Shown: positions 43,083-52,622, counted from the stretch's first letter. The stretch is DNA of 64,000 nt from Syntrophaceae bacterium UBA2280 (GCA_002347685.1 DDWS01000004.1:1-64000), one strand, 5' to 3'. A program made the numbers and translations. The notes: a model not told the origin generated them from the letters alone.

Positions 43083-45500
43083 ATGTCATTAGAGATTAAA
43101 AAAGCGGCTGTTTTAGGTGCGGGAGTCATGGGTGCGACCATCGCGGCTCATCTGACCAATGCCGGTATCGAATGCTATCTGCTCGATATCATCCCATTTG
43201 AACTGACGGATGCCGACAAGAAGAAAGGCCTGACGGAAAAAAGCCCCGCGTGGCGAAATCGTTTCGCGGCCAACGGCCTGGCTGGTATCACCAAATCCAA
43301 ACCGGCCAGTTTCTTCACGAAGAAGAATGCATCCATGGTTAAAATCGGCAACTTTGAGGACAACCTCGATTGGCTGGCCGATGTGGACTGGATCTGCGAG
43401 GTCGTTATCGAAAACCTCAAAATCAAGCAGGAACTCTTCGCGAAAGTGGAAAAAATTGTCAAACCGACATGTATCGTTTCGACGAACACCTCCGGTATTC
43501 CCATTAAGGATATCAGCGCGAAATTCAGCGCCAATCTGAAGAAACATTTTCTGGGAACGCACTTCTTCAATCCGCCCCGCTACATGAAACTTATGGAAAT
43601 CATTCCGGGCGCAGAAACGGATCCGGCGATCGTCGATTTCATGATCAAATTCAGCGAACAGAGACTGGGCAAAGGAGTGGTTGTCTGTAAAGACTCCCCC
43701 AACTTCGTTGGAAACCGTATCGGTGTTTTCGATATGTCCAGCGCGACCAGACTGATGCTCGACAAGAAGTTGAAGGTGGATGAAGTGGACGCCATTGTCA
43801 GCAAGGCCATCGGCCGTCCGGGCACGGCGCTCTTCGGCACCATGGATCTAGTTGGCCTCGATACCGGAAGCCATGTGGCTAAAAATCTTTATGATGCGGT
43901 ACCGGATGATGAATCACGAGAGACGTTCTCAGCCGCACCGTTTTTGGAGAAAATGCTGGCCAATAAATGGCTGGGCAACAAAACCAAGCAGGGCTACTAC
44001 AAGAAAGTAAAAGACGACAAGGGTAAGACTGTTAAAATGATGCTGGACATCGACACGATGGAATATGTGCCGGCCGGCAAACCGAAATTTGACTCCCTTG
44101 CGGAAGCCAAGAAGAAGGAAGACATCCGGGCGTCCATGAAAGCCGTTTTCAACGGTCAGGACAAGGCCGGAGATTTTGTCCGCGAATATTTTTGTAAAAA
44201 CTTCATCTACTCCGCCAACCGGGTCGGTGAAATCTGCGACGATATCATGTCGATTGATAATGCCATGAAGTGGGGCTACAACCATCAGCTGGGTCCATTC
44301 GAGTCCTGGGATGCCGTAGGCGTCAAAGAAGCCGTCGACGTCATGAAAAAGCTGAAACTCAAAGTCCCCCAGAAGGTCGAGGAAATGCTGAAAAAGGGTT
44401 GTGATTCTTTCTACACAACCAAGCCGGATGGAAAATACGCCTATGATTTTGCGAAGAAGGGCTATGTCAAGATTGAAGAAAATCCCCGCATCATCATCCT
44501 GCCCGCCCTCAAGGAACGCAACAAACTGGTTAAAGGAAATGCCAGCGCCAGCCTGATCGATATCGGCGACGGTGTTGTCTGTCTGGAATTCCACACCAAG
44601 ATGAACGCCATTGATGACGGCATGACACAGATGATCCATGAAGCGTGCGACATCGTGGAAAAAGATTTCGTAGGTATGGTTACGGGTAATCACGCAGCGA
44701 ATTACTCTGCGGGCGCCAACGTCTTCCAGGTCCTCACCGGCGCGCAGCTGGGTCAGTGGGACATGATTGAGAAGGGTGTCGAGAATCTCCAGAACGGCAA
44801 CATGAGAATGAAATATCTCTCCAAGCCCGTAGTGAGCGCTCCGGCCGGTATGGCACTGGGCGGCGGCTGCGAAATGGCGATGCATGCGGCAAGATGTCTG
44901 CCCAACGGAGAAACCTACATGGGTCTGGTCGAAGTCGGCGTGGGCGTGATCCCCGCGGGCGGCGGCTGCAAGGAAATTCTGCTCCGCCTGACGGAAGGGA
45001 TTCCTGACGGTGTTGTCGAAAACGGTCTCAATATGCAGTATTACATGGCCAAAGCATTTGAAAACATCGCCATGGCGAAAGTGTCCACCAGTGCGGCAGA
45101 AGCGATGGAGCTGGGTTATATCCGCAAGTCCGAAACCATCAACATGAGCCGCGATCAGCAGATCTATGAAGCCAAACAGCTTGTGCTGTCTCTGGTCATG
45201 AACAATTACAGGCCGCCCAAACCCGCCATGATTCCGGTGATGGGTGAGAATTTCCGCGGCTTCGTTGAAGGCGTCATCATGAATATGCGATATGGTAATT
45301 TCATGTCCGATTACGATCTGCTCGTTTCGAGAAAAGTTGCCCATATCCTTTCCGGTGGAGATTGTGCCGAAGGAACCTATGTTTCAGAGCAGGAAATTCT
45401 GGATCTGGAGAAGGAAGCCTTTGTCAGTCTGTGCGGCGAGAAGAAAACGCAGGAACGCATCATGTACATGCTGAGCAATGGGAAACCGCTGCGTAACTAA
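43083..45500 (+). CDS. 3-hydroxyacyl-CoA dehydrogenase / enoyl-CoA hydratase fusion (FadN-type)
   Basis: Catalyses hydration and oxidation of enoyl-CoA in beta-oxidation. The dehydrogenase comes first: NAD fold AAVLGAGVMGATIAAHL, then GTHFFNPPRYMKLMEI with the catalytic His, and a second 3HCDH C-domain (SANRVGEICDD). The hydratase is at the C-terminus (about 480-760) with ALGGGCEMAMHA and GLVEVGVGVIPAGGG, where both catalytic Glu can be seen. This order is that of Bacillus FadN, opposite to FadB/FadJ. The product is 805 residues. A thiolase gene follows 83 bases later. Confidence 0.93.
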   Translation: MSLEIKKAAVLGAGVMGATIAAHLTNAGIECYLLDIIPFELTDADKKKGLTEKSPAWRNRFAANGLAGITKSKPASFFTKKNASMVKIGNFEDNLDWLADVDWICEVVIENLKIKQELFAKVEKIVKPTCIVSTNTSGIPIKDISAKFSANLKKHFLGTHFFNPPRYMKLMEIIPGAETDPAIVDFMIKFSEQRLGKGVVVCKDSPNFVGNRIGVFDMSSATRLMLDKKLKVDEVDAIVSKAIGRPGTALFGTMDLVGLDTGSHVAKNLYDAVPDDESRETFSAAPFLEKMLANKWLGNKTKQGYYKKVKDDKGKTVKMMLDIDTMEYVPAGKPKFDSLAEAKKKEDIRASMKAVFNGQDKAGDFVREYFCKNFIYSANRVGEICDDIMSIDNAMKWGYNHQLGPFESWDAVGVKEAVDVMKKLKLKVPQKVEEMLKKGCDSFYTTKPDGKYAYDFAKKGYVKIEENPRIIILPALKERNKLVKGNASASLIDIGDGVVCLEFHTKMNAIDDGMTQMIHEACDIVEKDFVGMVTGNHAANYSAGANVFQVLTGAQLGQWDMIEKGVENLQNGNMRMKYLSKPVVSAPAGMALGGGCEMAMHAARCLPNGETYMGLVEVGVGVIPAGGGCKEILLRLTEGIPDGVVENGLNMQYYMAKAFENIAMAKVSTSAAEAMELGYIRKSETINMSRDQQIYEAKQLVLSLVMNNYRPPKPAMIPVMGENFRGFVEGVIMNMRYGNFMSDYDLLVSRKVAHILSGGDCAEGTYVSEQEILDLEKEAFVSLCGEKKTQERIMYMLSNGKPLRN

Positions 45501-45583
45501 AATATCAATAACGAGCGCGGCGGCGTGTAAAACCGCTTTCAGGAAGCATGCCCCGCGCCTTCTACAAATGAAGGAGGAAAATC

Positions 45584-46777
45584 ATGAGTGATGCTGTAAT
45601 TATTGAAGCCGTAAGAAGTCCGGGCGGCCGTTATAAAAGAGGCGGGCTTTCGCAGACCAGGTCGGATGCTTATGGTATCCAGGTTATCAAAGGCCTGATG
45701 GCCAGAGTTCCGGAACTCGACCCCGCCGATGTCGACGATGTGATTGTCGGATGTTCATTTCCGGAAGCGGAACAGGGCATGAATCTGGCAAGAATTATCG
45801 CCATGGGCGCAGGATTGCCGATCTCTGTTTCCGGTATGGTTGTGAATCGTTTTTGTTCATCGGGCGTTCAGGCCATAGCTGACGCCACGGCGAAAGTTCG
45901 TGCCGGCTGGTCGGATGTCATCATCGCCGGCGGCTGCGAAACGATGAGCCATATTCCCATGGGAGGGGCCGCCATGCGTCCGAATCCCGACTGGAAGTTT
46001 GACGGCAGCATGCCCAACGTCTATATCAACATGGGCAATACGGCTGAAAATGTGGCGACGAACCATAATATCTCCCGCGAAGATCAGGACAAGTTCGGTG
46101 TGGAAAGCAATCGCCGCGCTTTTGAAGCGATCAAAGCCGGAAAGTTCAAGGAAGAAATTATCCCCATTGAGGCTTTCAAATACAAAGTAAAGAACGGCAA
46201 ACGCATTAGGGAAACTGTTGTGTTCAATGAGGATGACGGTGTGCGCTGGCCGACCACAATAGAGGATCTCGGTAAGTTGAAATCACCTTTCAAGGCCGGT
46301 GGTGTCGTCACCGCGGGTAATGCGTCCCAGATGACCGACGGCGCTGCTTTTTCCCTCGTGATGTCTGCGGAAAAAGCCAAGGCATTGAAGCTCAAACCCC
46401 TTGCCAAGCTGACGCATTATGCGGTTGCAGGTGTTATGGCCGAAGAAATGGGTGTAGGCCCGGCTTACGCGATTCCCAAGGTTTTGAAACTAGCCGGTTT
46501 GACAACGAAGGACATTGATTTATTTGAAATCAATGAAGCCTTCGCCTCGCAGGCCATTTATTCGTGCCGCGTGGTCGGCATCGAAGACCGCTACTGGGCG
46601 GGTGACATTAACCCCAACGGCGGCGCGATTGCACTGGGACATCCCCTGGGATGCACAGGCGCCAAACTGACGGCTCAGTTGCTCCACGAGATGAAGCGCC
46701 GCGGCGTTAAGCGCGGTATCGTTTCCATGTGTATCGGCGGCGGCATGGGCGCAGCCGCTATTTATGAAATGTTGTAA
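45584..46777 (+). CDS. acetyl-CoA acyltransferase (thiolase)
   Basis: Cleaves 3-ketoacyl-CoA with CoA. The nucleophilic Cys is in NRFCSSGVQAI, the catalytic His in GHPLGCTGA, and the second Cys in SMCIGGGMGAA. The product is 397 residues. AAGGAGG precedes the ATG. Paired with the FadN-type gene as one beta-oxidation operon; the reverse direction is possible in a fermenting or syntrophic cell. Confidence 0.94.
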   Translation: MSDAVIIEAVRSPGGRYKRGGLSQTRSDAYGIQVIKGLMARVPELDPADVDDVIVGCSFPEAEQGMNLARIIAMGAGLPISVSGMVVNRFCSSGVQAIADATAKVRAGWSDVIIAGGCETMSHIPMGGAAMRPNPDWKFDGSMPNVYINMGNTAENVATNHNISREDQDKFGVESNRRAFEAIKAGKFKEEIIPIEAFKYKVKNGKRIRETVVFNEDDGVRWPTTIEDLGKLKSPFKAGGVVTAGNASQMTDGAAFSLVMSAEKAKALKLKPLAKLTHYAVAGVMAEEMGVGPAYAIPKVLKLAGLTTKDIDLFEINEAFASQAIYSCRVVGIEDRYWAGDINPNGGAIALGHPLGCTGAKLTAQLLHEMKRRGVKRGIVSMCIGGGMGAAAIYEML

Positions 46778-46815
46778 TTAGAAACCCCTCCAGCGCCAAG
46801 CTGAATGTCGCTTCA

Positions 46816-46854
46816 ACCCTTCCGCCATTTCGGATTCATGAATGGCGGAAGGGT
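46816..46854 (+). terminator. strong hairpin after thiolase gene
   Basis: ACCCTTCCGCCATT (46816-46829) pairs perfectly with AATGGCGGAAGGGT (46841-46854). A T-rich stretch follows about 10 bases later instead of immediately, so this may be a terminator or an mRNA-end stabiliser. Confidence 0.6.
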
Positions 46855-46904
46855 CAGCGGCATTTCTTCTTTTTGCTCTGCATGAAACGGGGCTGGATTT
46901 TTAC

Positions 46905-46933
46905 TTGAAATACACAGAACTTTAGGCTATAGC
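46905..46933 (+). promoter_or_regulatory. tRNA-Val promoter
   Basis: TTGAAA (46905-46910) is 17 bases from TATAGC (46928-46933), with a GC-rich stretch before the tRNA start at 46945. Confidence 0.7.
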
Positions 46934-46944
46934 AGACGGCACTT

Positions 46945-47019
46945 GGGCGGTTAACTCAGCGGGAGAGTGCTACCTTCACACGGTAGAAGTCGCTGGTTCA
47001 ATCCCAGCACCGCCTACCA
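46945..47019 (+). tRNA. tRNA-Val (anticodon CAC)
   Basis: GGGCGGT pairs with ACCGCCT (first pair G-T), followed by A and an encoded CCA. The anticodon stem CTACC/GGTAG holds the loop TTCACAC, giving CAC. D-arm and GTTCAATCC T-arm are normal. Confidence 0.93.
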
Positions 47020-47064
47020 ATTGATCTGTAAGGGGTTTTGGCCAATCGCCATCACCCCTTTTTC

Positions 47065-47589
47065 TTATTGGACTTCTTTCATCGTCGCCAGATACATCCG
47101 GCAGAGGTAGCGGTAGGCTTCCACGCCGTCTTTTGCGGTGGCTTTGTCTTTATCCGTGACGTCGCGGGTGATTTTTGCCGGGTTGCCCGCGACGATTTTA
47201 CCTGCGGGAATGCGCATGCCTTTGGGCACCAGCGAGCCCACGGAAACAAAAACATCCTCCTCGCAGACGACGTTGAAAAGCACGATGGCGCCGATGCCGA
47301 TCATGCAGCGGGAATGGATGTGGACGTCGTGCAGGATGACGCCGTGAGCGATGGTGACGTCATCGCCGATGACCGACTGAGAGCCCGGATAGACGTGAAT
47401 GACCGCATTGTCCTGAATGCTGGTACGGTCACCGATGATGACGGGGCCGAAGTCCGCCCGGATGGAGACGCCGGGTGCGATCATACATTCATGCCCGATT
47501 CGCACATCGCCCATCAGGACCGCGTTCGGATGAACGAATGAATCGGCTGGAACCTGCGGACGCTTACCATCATACTCATACAGAGCCAT
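47065..47589 (-). CDS. gamma-class carbonic anhydrase family protein
   Basis: Left-handed beta-helix hexapeptide protein of 174 residues. Metal ligands match the family: His in NAVIHVYPG, and the two His in VTIAHGVILHDVHIH. DRTSIQDNAVIH is the standard signature. Whether it hydrates CO2 or is a structural homologue cannot be said. The ATG at 47589 has GAGG 7 bases upstream. It follows kdsD by 15 bases. Confidence 0.88.
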   Translation of the reverse strand: MALYEYDGKRPQVPADSFVHPNAVLMGDVRIGHECMIAPGVSIRADFGPVIIGDRTSIQDNAVIHVYPGSQSVIGDDVTIAHGVILHDVHIHSRCMIGIGAIVLFNVVCEEDVFVSVGSLVPKGMRIPAGKIVAGNPAKITRDVTDKDKATAKDGVEAYRYLCRMYLATMKEVQ

Positions 47590-47604
47590 ATACAAACCTC
47601 GCTG

Positions 47605-48600
47605 TTAATAAGTCAGGGATATGCTGACCGAACCGCCCCGGCCAAAGATGTCATGCAGATGCAGATAACCTTTAAGCTTTTTCTTTTCGTTGACTACCGC
47701 AAGAGATGTGATTTCCTTTTTCTGCATAAACTCGACCGTTTCCGCCAGTGAAGCTTTTTCATCTATGGTTTTGGGGCTGGCCGTCATGATGTCGTCGATG
47801 GCATGGCCTTCAAAAGACGCGCCTTTGCTGACCATCCGCCGAACATCCCCGTCGGTCAGAATTCCCAGCAGGTTGTTTTTTTTGTCGGTCACCAGCACGA
47901 AGCCGACGTTCATGCGGTTGATTTCCACGATAGCCTGAAGGGCCGGCGTTCCCGTCAAGACCCGCGGAATCCTGTCCCCCACGATCATGGCGTCGCGAAC
48001 CGTCGCTCTAAGTCTCACGCCCAGCGAGCCGCCGGGATGAAACTTGTAAAAATCCTTTTCGCGGAACTTCCGTTTGTCGATCAGCGCGATGGCAAGCGCG
48101 TCTCCCATGGCCAGCGCCGCCGTCGAGCTGGATGTCGGCGCCAGACCGAACGGGCAGGCTTCTTTTTCGACAGATACGTCAATGACAATATCGCTGTTTT
48201 TTGCCAGCGAAGAGGAAAGCACACCGGTAAAAGCGATGATCGGCGCGCCGATGTGCCTGACGGAACTGATGATCGGGATCAACTCGCGTGTCTCGCCGCT
48301 GTTGGACAGCGCCAGCAGAACGTCCTCCCTGGTCACAATGCCCAGATCGCCGTGCAGGCCTTCCACCGGATGCAGAAAAAGCGCCTGTGTTCCCGTGCTG
48401 GTCAGAGTAGCGACGATTTTTTTCCCGATCAGGCCGGATTTGCCGATACCGGTCACGATGACCCGTCCTTTGCTTTTATAAATCAGATCCACGGCGCGTG
48501 CAAAATTTTTGTCCACCCTGTCGATCAGGCGCATGATGCTTTGCGCTTCGATTTTCAGCACTTCTCTGGCGCGCGCAATGGATGTTCGAGAATTGGTCAT
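47605..48600 (-). CDS. kdsD: arabinose-5-phosphate isomerase (KpsF/GutQ/KdsD family)
   Basis: Interconverts ribulose 5-phosphate and arabinose 5-phosphate, first step to KDO for lipopolysaccharide. The SIS domain (about 30-180) has GIGKSGLIGKKI and ALSNSGETREL; two CBS domains follow (about 210-330). The product is 331 residues. It supports a Gram-negative outer membrane with KDO. Confidence 0.92.
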   Translation of the reverse strand: MTNSRTSIARAREVLKIEAQSIMRLIDRVDKNFARAVDLIYKSKGRVIVTGIGKSGLIGKKIVATLTSTGTQALFLHPVEGLHGDLGIVTREDVLLALSNSGETRELIPIISSVRHIGAPIIAFTGVLSSSLAKNSDIVIDVSVEKEACPFGLAPTSSSTAALAMGDALAIALIDKRKFREKDFYKFHPGGSLGVRLRATVRDAMIVGDRIPRVLTGTPALQAIVEINRMNVGFVLVTDKKNNLLGILTDGDVRRMVSKGASFEGHAIDDIMTASPKTIDEKASLAETVEFMQKKEITSLAVVNEKKKLKGYLHLHDIFGRGGSVSISLTY

Positions 48601-48783
48601 AGGGTTACCCTGCTATCCGTTCATTAAAATATTTCATGGCCACACTTTGGAGTACCTCTAGCAAAAAACAAAGGACAAGACAAGAATCAATTGCGCATTT
48701 CCGTTTGACTAAACGTCAGGATTCAAATAAATGATAATGCGCTGCGTTGGTTCCGGCAGTATTTGATAAGAAAGCATGAAAGT

Positions 48784-49560
48784 ATGAAAGCTATATTTAT
48801 ATCCGATGCCCACCTGAAGTACACCCGGGACGAGCGCTATGTTCAGTTAATCAATTTTTTATCCGATCTCAAGGCAGGGAAGGCTCGGGAGCTTGCGGGC
48901 GCTGAGGGTCTGGAAGCCGGAACAACATCCATAGACGATCTGTTCATACTCGGTGATTTTTTCGACTTCTGGTTTTGCGCCAAAGACAATATCTATCCCG
49001 AGTTCCACCAGATCATCCATAAACTCGTCGAATTGCAAAAAACAGGCGTCCGCATCCATTTTTGCGAAGGCAATCATGATTTTTTCCTGAAGGAGTATTT
49101 TCGGGATGTGTTGGGAATGAATGTCTATGAAGAATGGGCAAGTATTCAACTGGATCAGTTACATGTGCTTATCTCGCACGGTGATACGGCGGATACCGGG
49201 GACGTCGTCTACAGGGCGTTTCGGAGGTTGTTGCGCAGCCGCGCTTTTTATCATGTGCAAAAGATGATTCCGGCCTCGCTGCGCTGGGCCATCGCCAATT
49301 TCACGTCCAAGGCCAGCAAGGAAATGAACGATGACAACAGTGAATATCTGGTGGATAAAATGCTCTCTTTCGCGACGGAGAAGTTAAAGGGAGAGTATGA
49401 CGCGGTCGTTATGGGGCATTGCCACAAGCCGGTTTTACGCTTTTTTGAGGTAAAGGGTAAGACGAAAACGTTTGTTACCCTGGGGGACTGGATTAACCAT
49501 TATTCCTACCTCTATTATGAAAACCGCAAATTCACCCTGAGTTATTACCGCCCCCGATAA
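48784..49560 (+). CDS. UDP-2,3-diacylglucosamine diphosphatase-like metallophosphoesterase
   Basis: Calcineurin-type phosphoesterase of 258 residues, likely LpxH-like in lipid A synthesis. Metal motifs are ISDAHLK, GDFFDFW, EGNHDFF, SHGD and GHCHKP. Classical LpxH has GNRD; the GNHD seen here is as in LpxH2-type and other metallophosphoesterases, so the assignment is not certain. The ATG at 48784 starts at the homology; its ribosome site is weak. It runs divergently from kdsD, also a lipopolysaccharide gene. Confidence 0.75.
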   Translation: MKAIFISDAHLKYTRDERYVQLINFLSDLKAGKARELAGAEGLEAGTTSIDDLFILGDFFDFWFCAKDNIYPEFHQIIHKLVELQKTGVRIHFCEGNHDFFLKEYFRDVLGMNVYEEWASIQLDQLHVLISHGDTADTGDVVYRAFRRLLRSRAFYHVQKMIPASLRWAIANFTSKASKEMNDDNSEYLVDKMLSFATEKLKGEYDAVVMGHCHKPVLRFFEVKGKTKTFVTLGDWINHYSYLYYENRKFTLSYYRPR

Positions 49561-49718
49561 CATACCCAATCAAATGCTGGACATATTGGAAGGCGTGTGC
49601 TAAAAACCGATTCTTTTTTAAAGGAAGGGGCGTTTTCGGGGACTGCCAGAAATGCGAAAACAGCCTGGTTAAAAATATCCATCCCCGCGTATTTGGTTGC
49701 GGGCGAAGCAAGGAGTGG

Positions 49719-50579
49719 ATGATGAATTTTGGCGGTATTTATCCCGAATGTTCCATGCGCGACGCAAGGTTTGTTGTCGTGCCCGTGCCTTACGATCTGA
49801 CATCCACGTATCAGCCCGGCAGCCGCCGCGGACCTGCTGCTATTCTTGAAGCCTCAATGAACATGGAGCTCTATGATGAGGAGCTGAAAAAAGAAACCTA
49901 TCTGTCAGGGATTCGTACCACATCGCCTGTGGAAGTCGATGCACGCGGGCCGAAACACATGATTTCCGCCGTCCGAAAGAAAATCAGCCGGGTTGTCGCT
50001 TCCGATAAGATTCCGGTCATGCTCGGCGGAGAACACAGCATCACGCTGGGCGCGGTGCAGGCCGTACATGAGAAATATCCGAAGCTGACGGTTCTCCAGC
50101 TGGATGCCCATGCGGATTTGCGAGACAGCTACCAGGGGACGCCCTACAATCACGCCTGCGTCGGCAGGCAGGTTGTGGAGTTCTGTTCGCTGGTTCAGGT
50201 AGGTATCCGGAGCATGAGCCGCGAAGAAGGGGAATATCTGCCGAAAAGCAAGGTCAAATCCTATTCGGCGGATTATGTCTTTGATCATAAAAACTGGGCG
50301 GAAACGATTTGCAAGCATTTGCACGGCGACGTTTACATCACGATTGATCTGGATGTTTTTGATCCGTCGATCATGTCTGCAACCGGAACGCCGGAGCCGG
50401 GCGGACTTTACTGGAGAGACGTCCTGCATTTGATGCGGCAGGTCACGAAGAAATGCGACATTCGCGGGTTCGATGTGGTCGAACTGGCGCCGCTTCCGGG
50501 GGTTGTCGCCCCGGATTTCATGGCGGCTAAACTGATTTATCGCCTGATGGGTTATATCACCGGTCAAAATAAAAAATAA
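49719..50579 (+). CDS. speB: agmatinase
   Basis: Hydrolyses agmatine to putrescine and urea. Manganese ligands are in GGEHS, DAHADL and DLDVFDPS, all intact. Length 286 residues, normal for the arginase superfamily. Two ATGs (49719, 49722) follow AGGAG at 49711; the second has the better spacing. With the next gene, which makes agmatine, it gives a complete arginine-to-putrescine route. Confidence 0.92.
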   Translation: MMNFGGIYPECSMRDARFVVVPVPYDLTSTYQPGSRRGPAAILEASMNMELYDEELKKETYLSGIRTTSPVEVDARGPKHMISAVRKKISRVVASDKIPVMLGGEHSITLGAVQAVHEKYPKLTVLQLDAHADLRDSYQGTPYNHACVGRQVVEFCSLVQVGIRSMSREEGEYLPKSKVKSYSADYVFDHKNWAETICKHLHGDVYITIDLDVFDPSIMSATGTPEPGGLYWRDVLHLMRQVTKKCDIRGFDVVELAPLPGVVAPDFMAAKLIYRLMGYITGQNKK

Positions 50580-50601
50580 TCAACAAGATGGAGACAGAGC
50601 A

Positions 50602-51150
50602 TTGAGCCAAAGCGTTCCGAAGAAATTGTTTTTTACCAAAGGGGTCGGTACCCACAAAGAGGAGCTGCATTCATTTGAGCTGGCTTTGCGTGACGCCGGT
50701 ATCGAAAAATGTAATCTGGTTCAGGTTTCGAGCATTCTTCCGCCCGGCTGCAAGGTCATTTCCAAAGCTCAGGGGCTCAAGGGGCTCAAGGCGGGCGCGA
50801 TCACCTTCTGTGTGATGAGCCGCTGCTGCAGCAACGAGCCCCGCAGGCTCCTTGCTTCGTCCGTCGGGCTGGCCGTTCCGTCGGATAAAAACGCCTATGG
50901 GTATATCAGCGAGCATCATGATTTCGGAAGGACGGAAAAAGAGACGGGGGATTACGCTGAAGATCTGGCAGCCGCGATGCTGGCATCCACCCTGGGCATC
51001 GACTTCAACATTGATGAGAGCTGGGATGAGAAAAAGGAAATCTTCAAGATCAGCGGCAAGATCGTAAGCACACGCAACATTACCCAGTCCACCATCGTTA
51101 AAAACAACTGGTATACGACCGTGGTGGCCGCGGCTGTGTTCGTTTTTTAA
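50602..51150 (+). CDS. pdaD: pyruvoyl-dependent arginine decarboxylase
   Basis: Makes agmatine from arginine using a pyruvoyl group formed by self-cleavage. The cleavage site is Ser43-Ser44 in VSSILPPG, and EHHDFG plus the C-terminal NNWYTTVVAAAVF region match the family. The product is 182 residues with a TTG start 8 bases after GGAG. It follows speB by 22 bases. Best known in archaea, but also found in several bacterial groups. Confidence 0.92.
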   Translation: MSQSVPKKLFFTKGVGTHKEELHSFELALRDAGIEKCNLVQVSSILPPGCKVISKAQGLKGLKAGAITFCVMSRCCSNEPRRLLASSVGLAVPSDKNAYGYISEHHDFGRTEKETGDYAEDLAAAMLASTLGIDFNIDESWDEKKEIFKISGKIVSTRNITQSTIVKNNWYTTVVAAAVFVF

Positions 51151-51181
51151 CCGCGCATTGAGGCGGGGTGAAAGTTTATTC

Positions 51182-51210
51182 TTGACAAACGCAGGAGATA
51201 GTGGTTTACA
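51182..51210 (+). promoter_or_regulatory. tRNA-fMet promoter
   Basis: TTGACA (51182-51187) is 17 bases from TTTACA (51205-51210), about 25 bases before the mature tRNA. Confidence 0.7.
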
Positions 51211-51235
51211 TCCCTTTCGCAAAGAAGTGACTTGA

Positions 51236-51312
<77 letters not shown>

Positions 51313-51320
51313 AATAATTA

Positions 51321-51351
51321 CAAGGGGTTAGCAGTAAATGCTAATCCCTTG
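51321..51351 (+). terminator. hairpin after tRNA-fMet
   Basis: CAAGGGGTTAGCA pairs with TGCTAATCCCTTG across a 5-base loop. No proper T run follows, so termination is likely but not certain. Confidence 0.6.
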
Positions 51352-51796
51352 TCTGCATTTTGGAGGGGTTTTTCTAACGGATTTCTAACGGAATTAAAAG
51401 TAGCCTGTAAAAGACTGACCTGCTGACGATTATAATCCTCATCATTCTTGCGCAATACCATCTAAATCTGCTACACAAGCGAATCTTCCGCAAATCATGC
51501 TTTCAATAAATAATGGGTACCCGAATGCCAGGCGCGGAAAGATCTGAAATCGACAGGATGGCGAATCAGCCTGTAGCCCACCTGCCAGGTCTTCAAGGAA
51601 CCGGTAAAAGCACAAGAAAGCGGATTGGCCGCTTTTGTCGCGACTACGAATATTTTGTCAGTGAGACCTTTATCCGCCATGTGAGCTTGGCCAGCAAAGG
51701 AAGAAATAGACTTCAAAACACCCATCCCTTTGTGCGCACTTTTCATTCCCATGAGGTAGTGTCAAGTCAAGTGTAGTTCCGGGACACATGACATGT
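51352..51796. other. degraded region with IS-end-like sequence
   Basis: About 445 bases without a convincing gene. Two overlapping frames (51513-51776 plus; 51495-51752 minus) of about 85 codons lack homology I recognise. Near the right end, GGTAGTGTCAAG (51755-51766) repeats the 12-mer found beside the IS3 remnant at 42069. CTAACGGATTTCTAACGGA near 51375 is a direct repeat of TTTCTAACGGA. Probably insertion scars between a conserved tRNA and an accessory locus. Confidence 0.5.
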
Positions 51797-52555
51797 TCAG
51801 GAGAAATATTCCATTATATGGGCAACAGTCACTTCACGTGAATCCGGAAAATATTTATCAGCTTTTTTTAGCTCCGCCTTTTCGCCATTTAAATCACCAA
51901 GGCACGATACTATGATGTCCGCCTGACTCAGATCTTCATTTTCAGTATATTGATTGGTAGTTGCCAGGACTGATATACCGGCTCTCTTCGCGGCTAATAT
52001 GCCATTTCGGGAATCCTCCACAACCAGGCAGTTTTCAGCAGAAAGTTTTGTCTTCTCGATTGCCAATAGGTAAATCTCCGGATCGGGCTTCTTTTTGTGA
52101 ACCATGTCGCCGGCAAAAACGAAGGCAAACTCGATATCAGCCAATAAACCCTTTGTAATTGCAGTGGCCGCACGTTCATTAGCTGTCGTGCAGACACCTA
52201 GGATCAACCCTTCGCTCACAGCCTCTTTCATGAACCGATGAATGCCGGGACGAAGAGGAAGCTTGCCGCTTTCAATAAGGGAGATAAAAATATCGGTCTT
52301 TCTTTTATGAAGTTCCTGAATAAGATCATTAGACTGTCCTGGTTCAAAACCATTCATTCCCCTGCTCATAAAGTCGTGACGCATCCGTTCTTTGCCACCG
52401 GAAATTTTAATAAGTTCACCGTAATGTTCCACTCCCCACTGAAAAGAATATCCGAATTCTTTGAAAGTTTGATTGAATGCGACACGGTGACCGTCCCTTT
52501 CAGTATCAATAATGACACCATCCATATCAAAAAAAATCGCTTTTAATATTGGCAT
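51797..52555 (-). CDS. HAD-superfamily sugar-phosphatase (CbbY/beta-PGM-like)
   Basis: A 252-residue phosphatase or phosphomutase. The catalytic pair is Asp10 and Asp12 in FFDMDGVIIDTE, followed by the cap domain, a Thr in CTTANE, Lys in KKKPDPEIY, and VVEDSRNGILAA. This subfamily acts on small sugar phosphates. It runs just downstream of a class II aldolase and faces away from the aco-like operon, so it may remove phosphate from an intermediate of that pathway. Confidence 0.85.
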   Translation of the reverse strand: MPILKAIFFDMDGVIIDTERDGHRVAFNQTFKEFGYSFQWGVEHYGELIKISGGKERMRHDFMSRGMNGFEPGQSNDLIQELHKRKTDIFISLIESGKLPLRPGIHRFMKEAVSEGLILGVCTTANERAATAITKGLLADIEFAFVFAGDMVHKKKPDPEIYLLAIEKTKLSAENCLVVEDSRNGILAAKRAGISVLATTNQYTENEDLSQADIIVSCLGDLNGEKAELKKADKYFPDSREVTVAHIMEYFS

Positions 52556-52622
52556 TTCATTACCTCTGCTTTGAGTGTGTTGTTCCTTAATGCTGATGTT
52601 TAATCAAAAGATGACTTTTTAT

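Noticed and set aside
43929..45344. 471-codon open frame on the minus strand
   Set aside because: It lies fully opposite the FadN-type gene and is rich in His and Gln without any recognisable fold.
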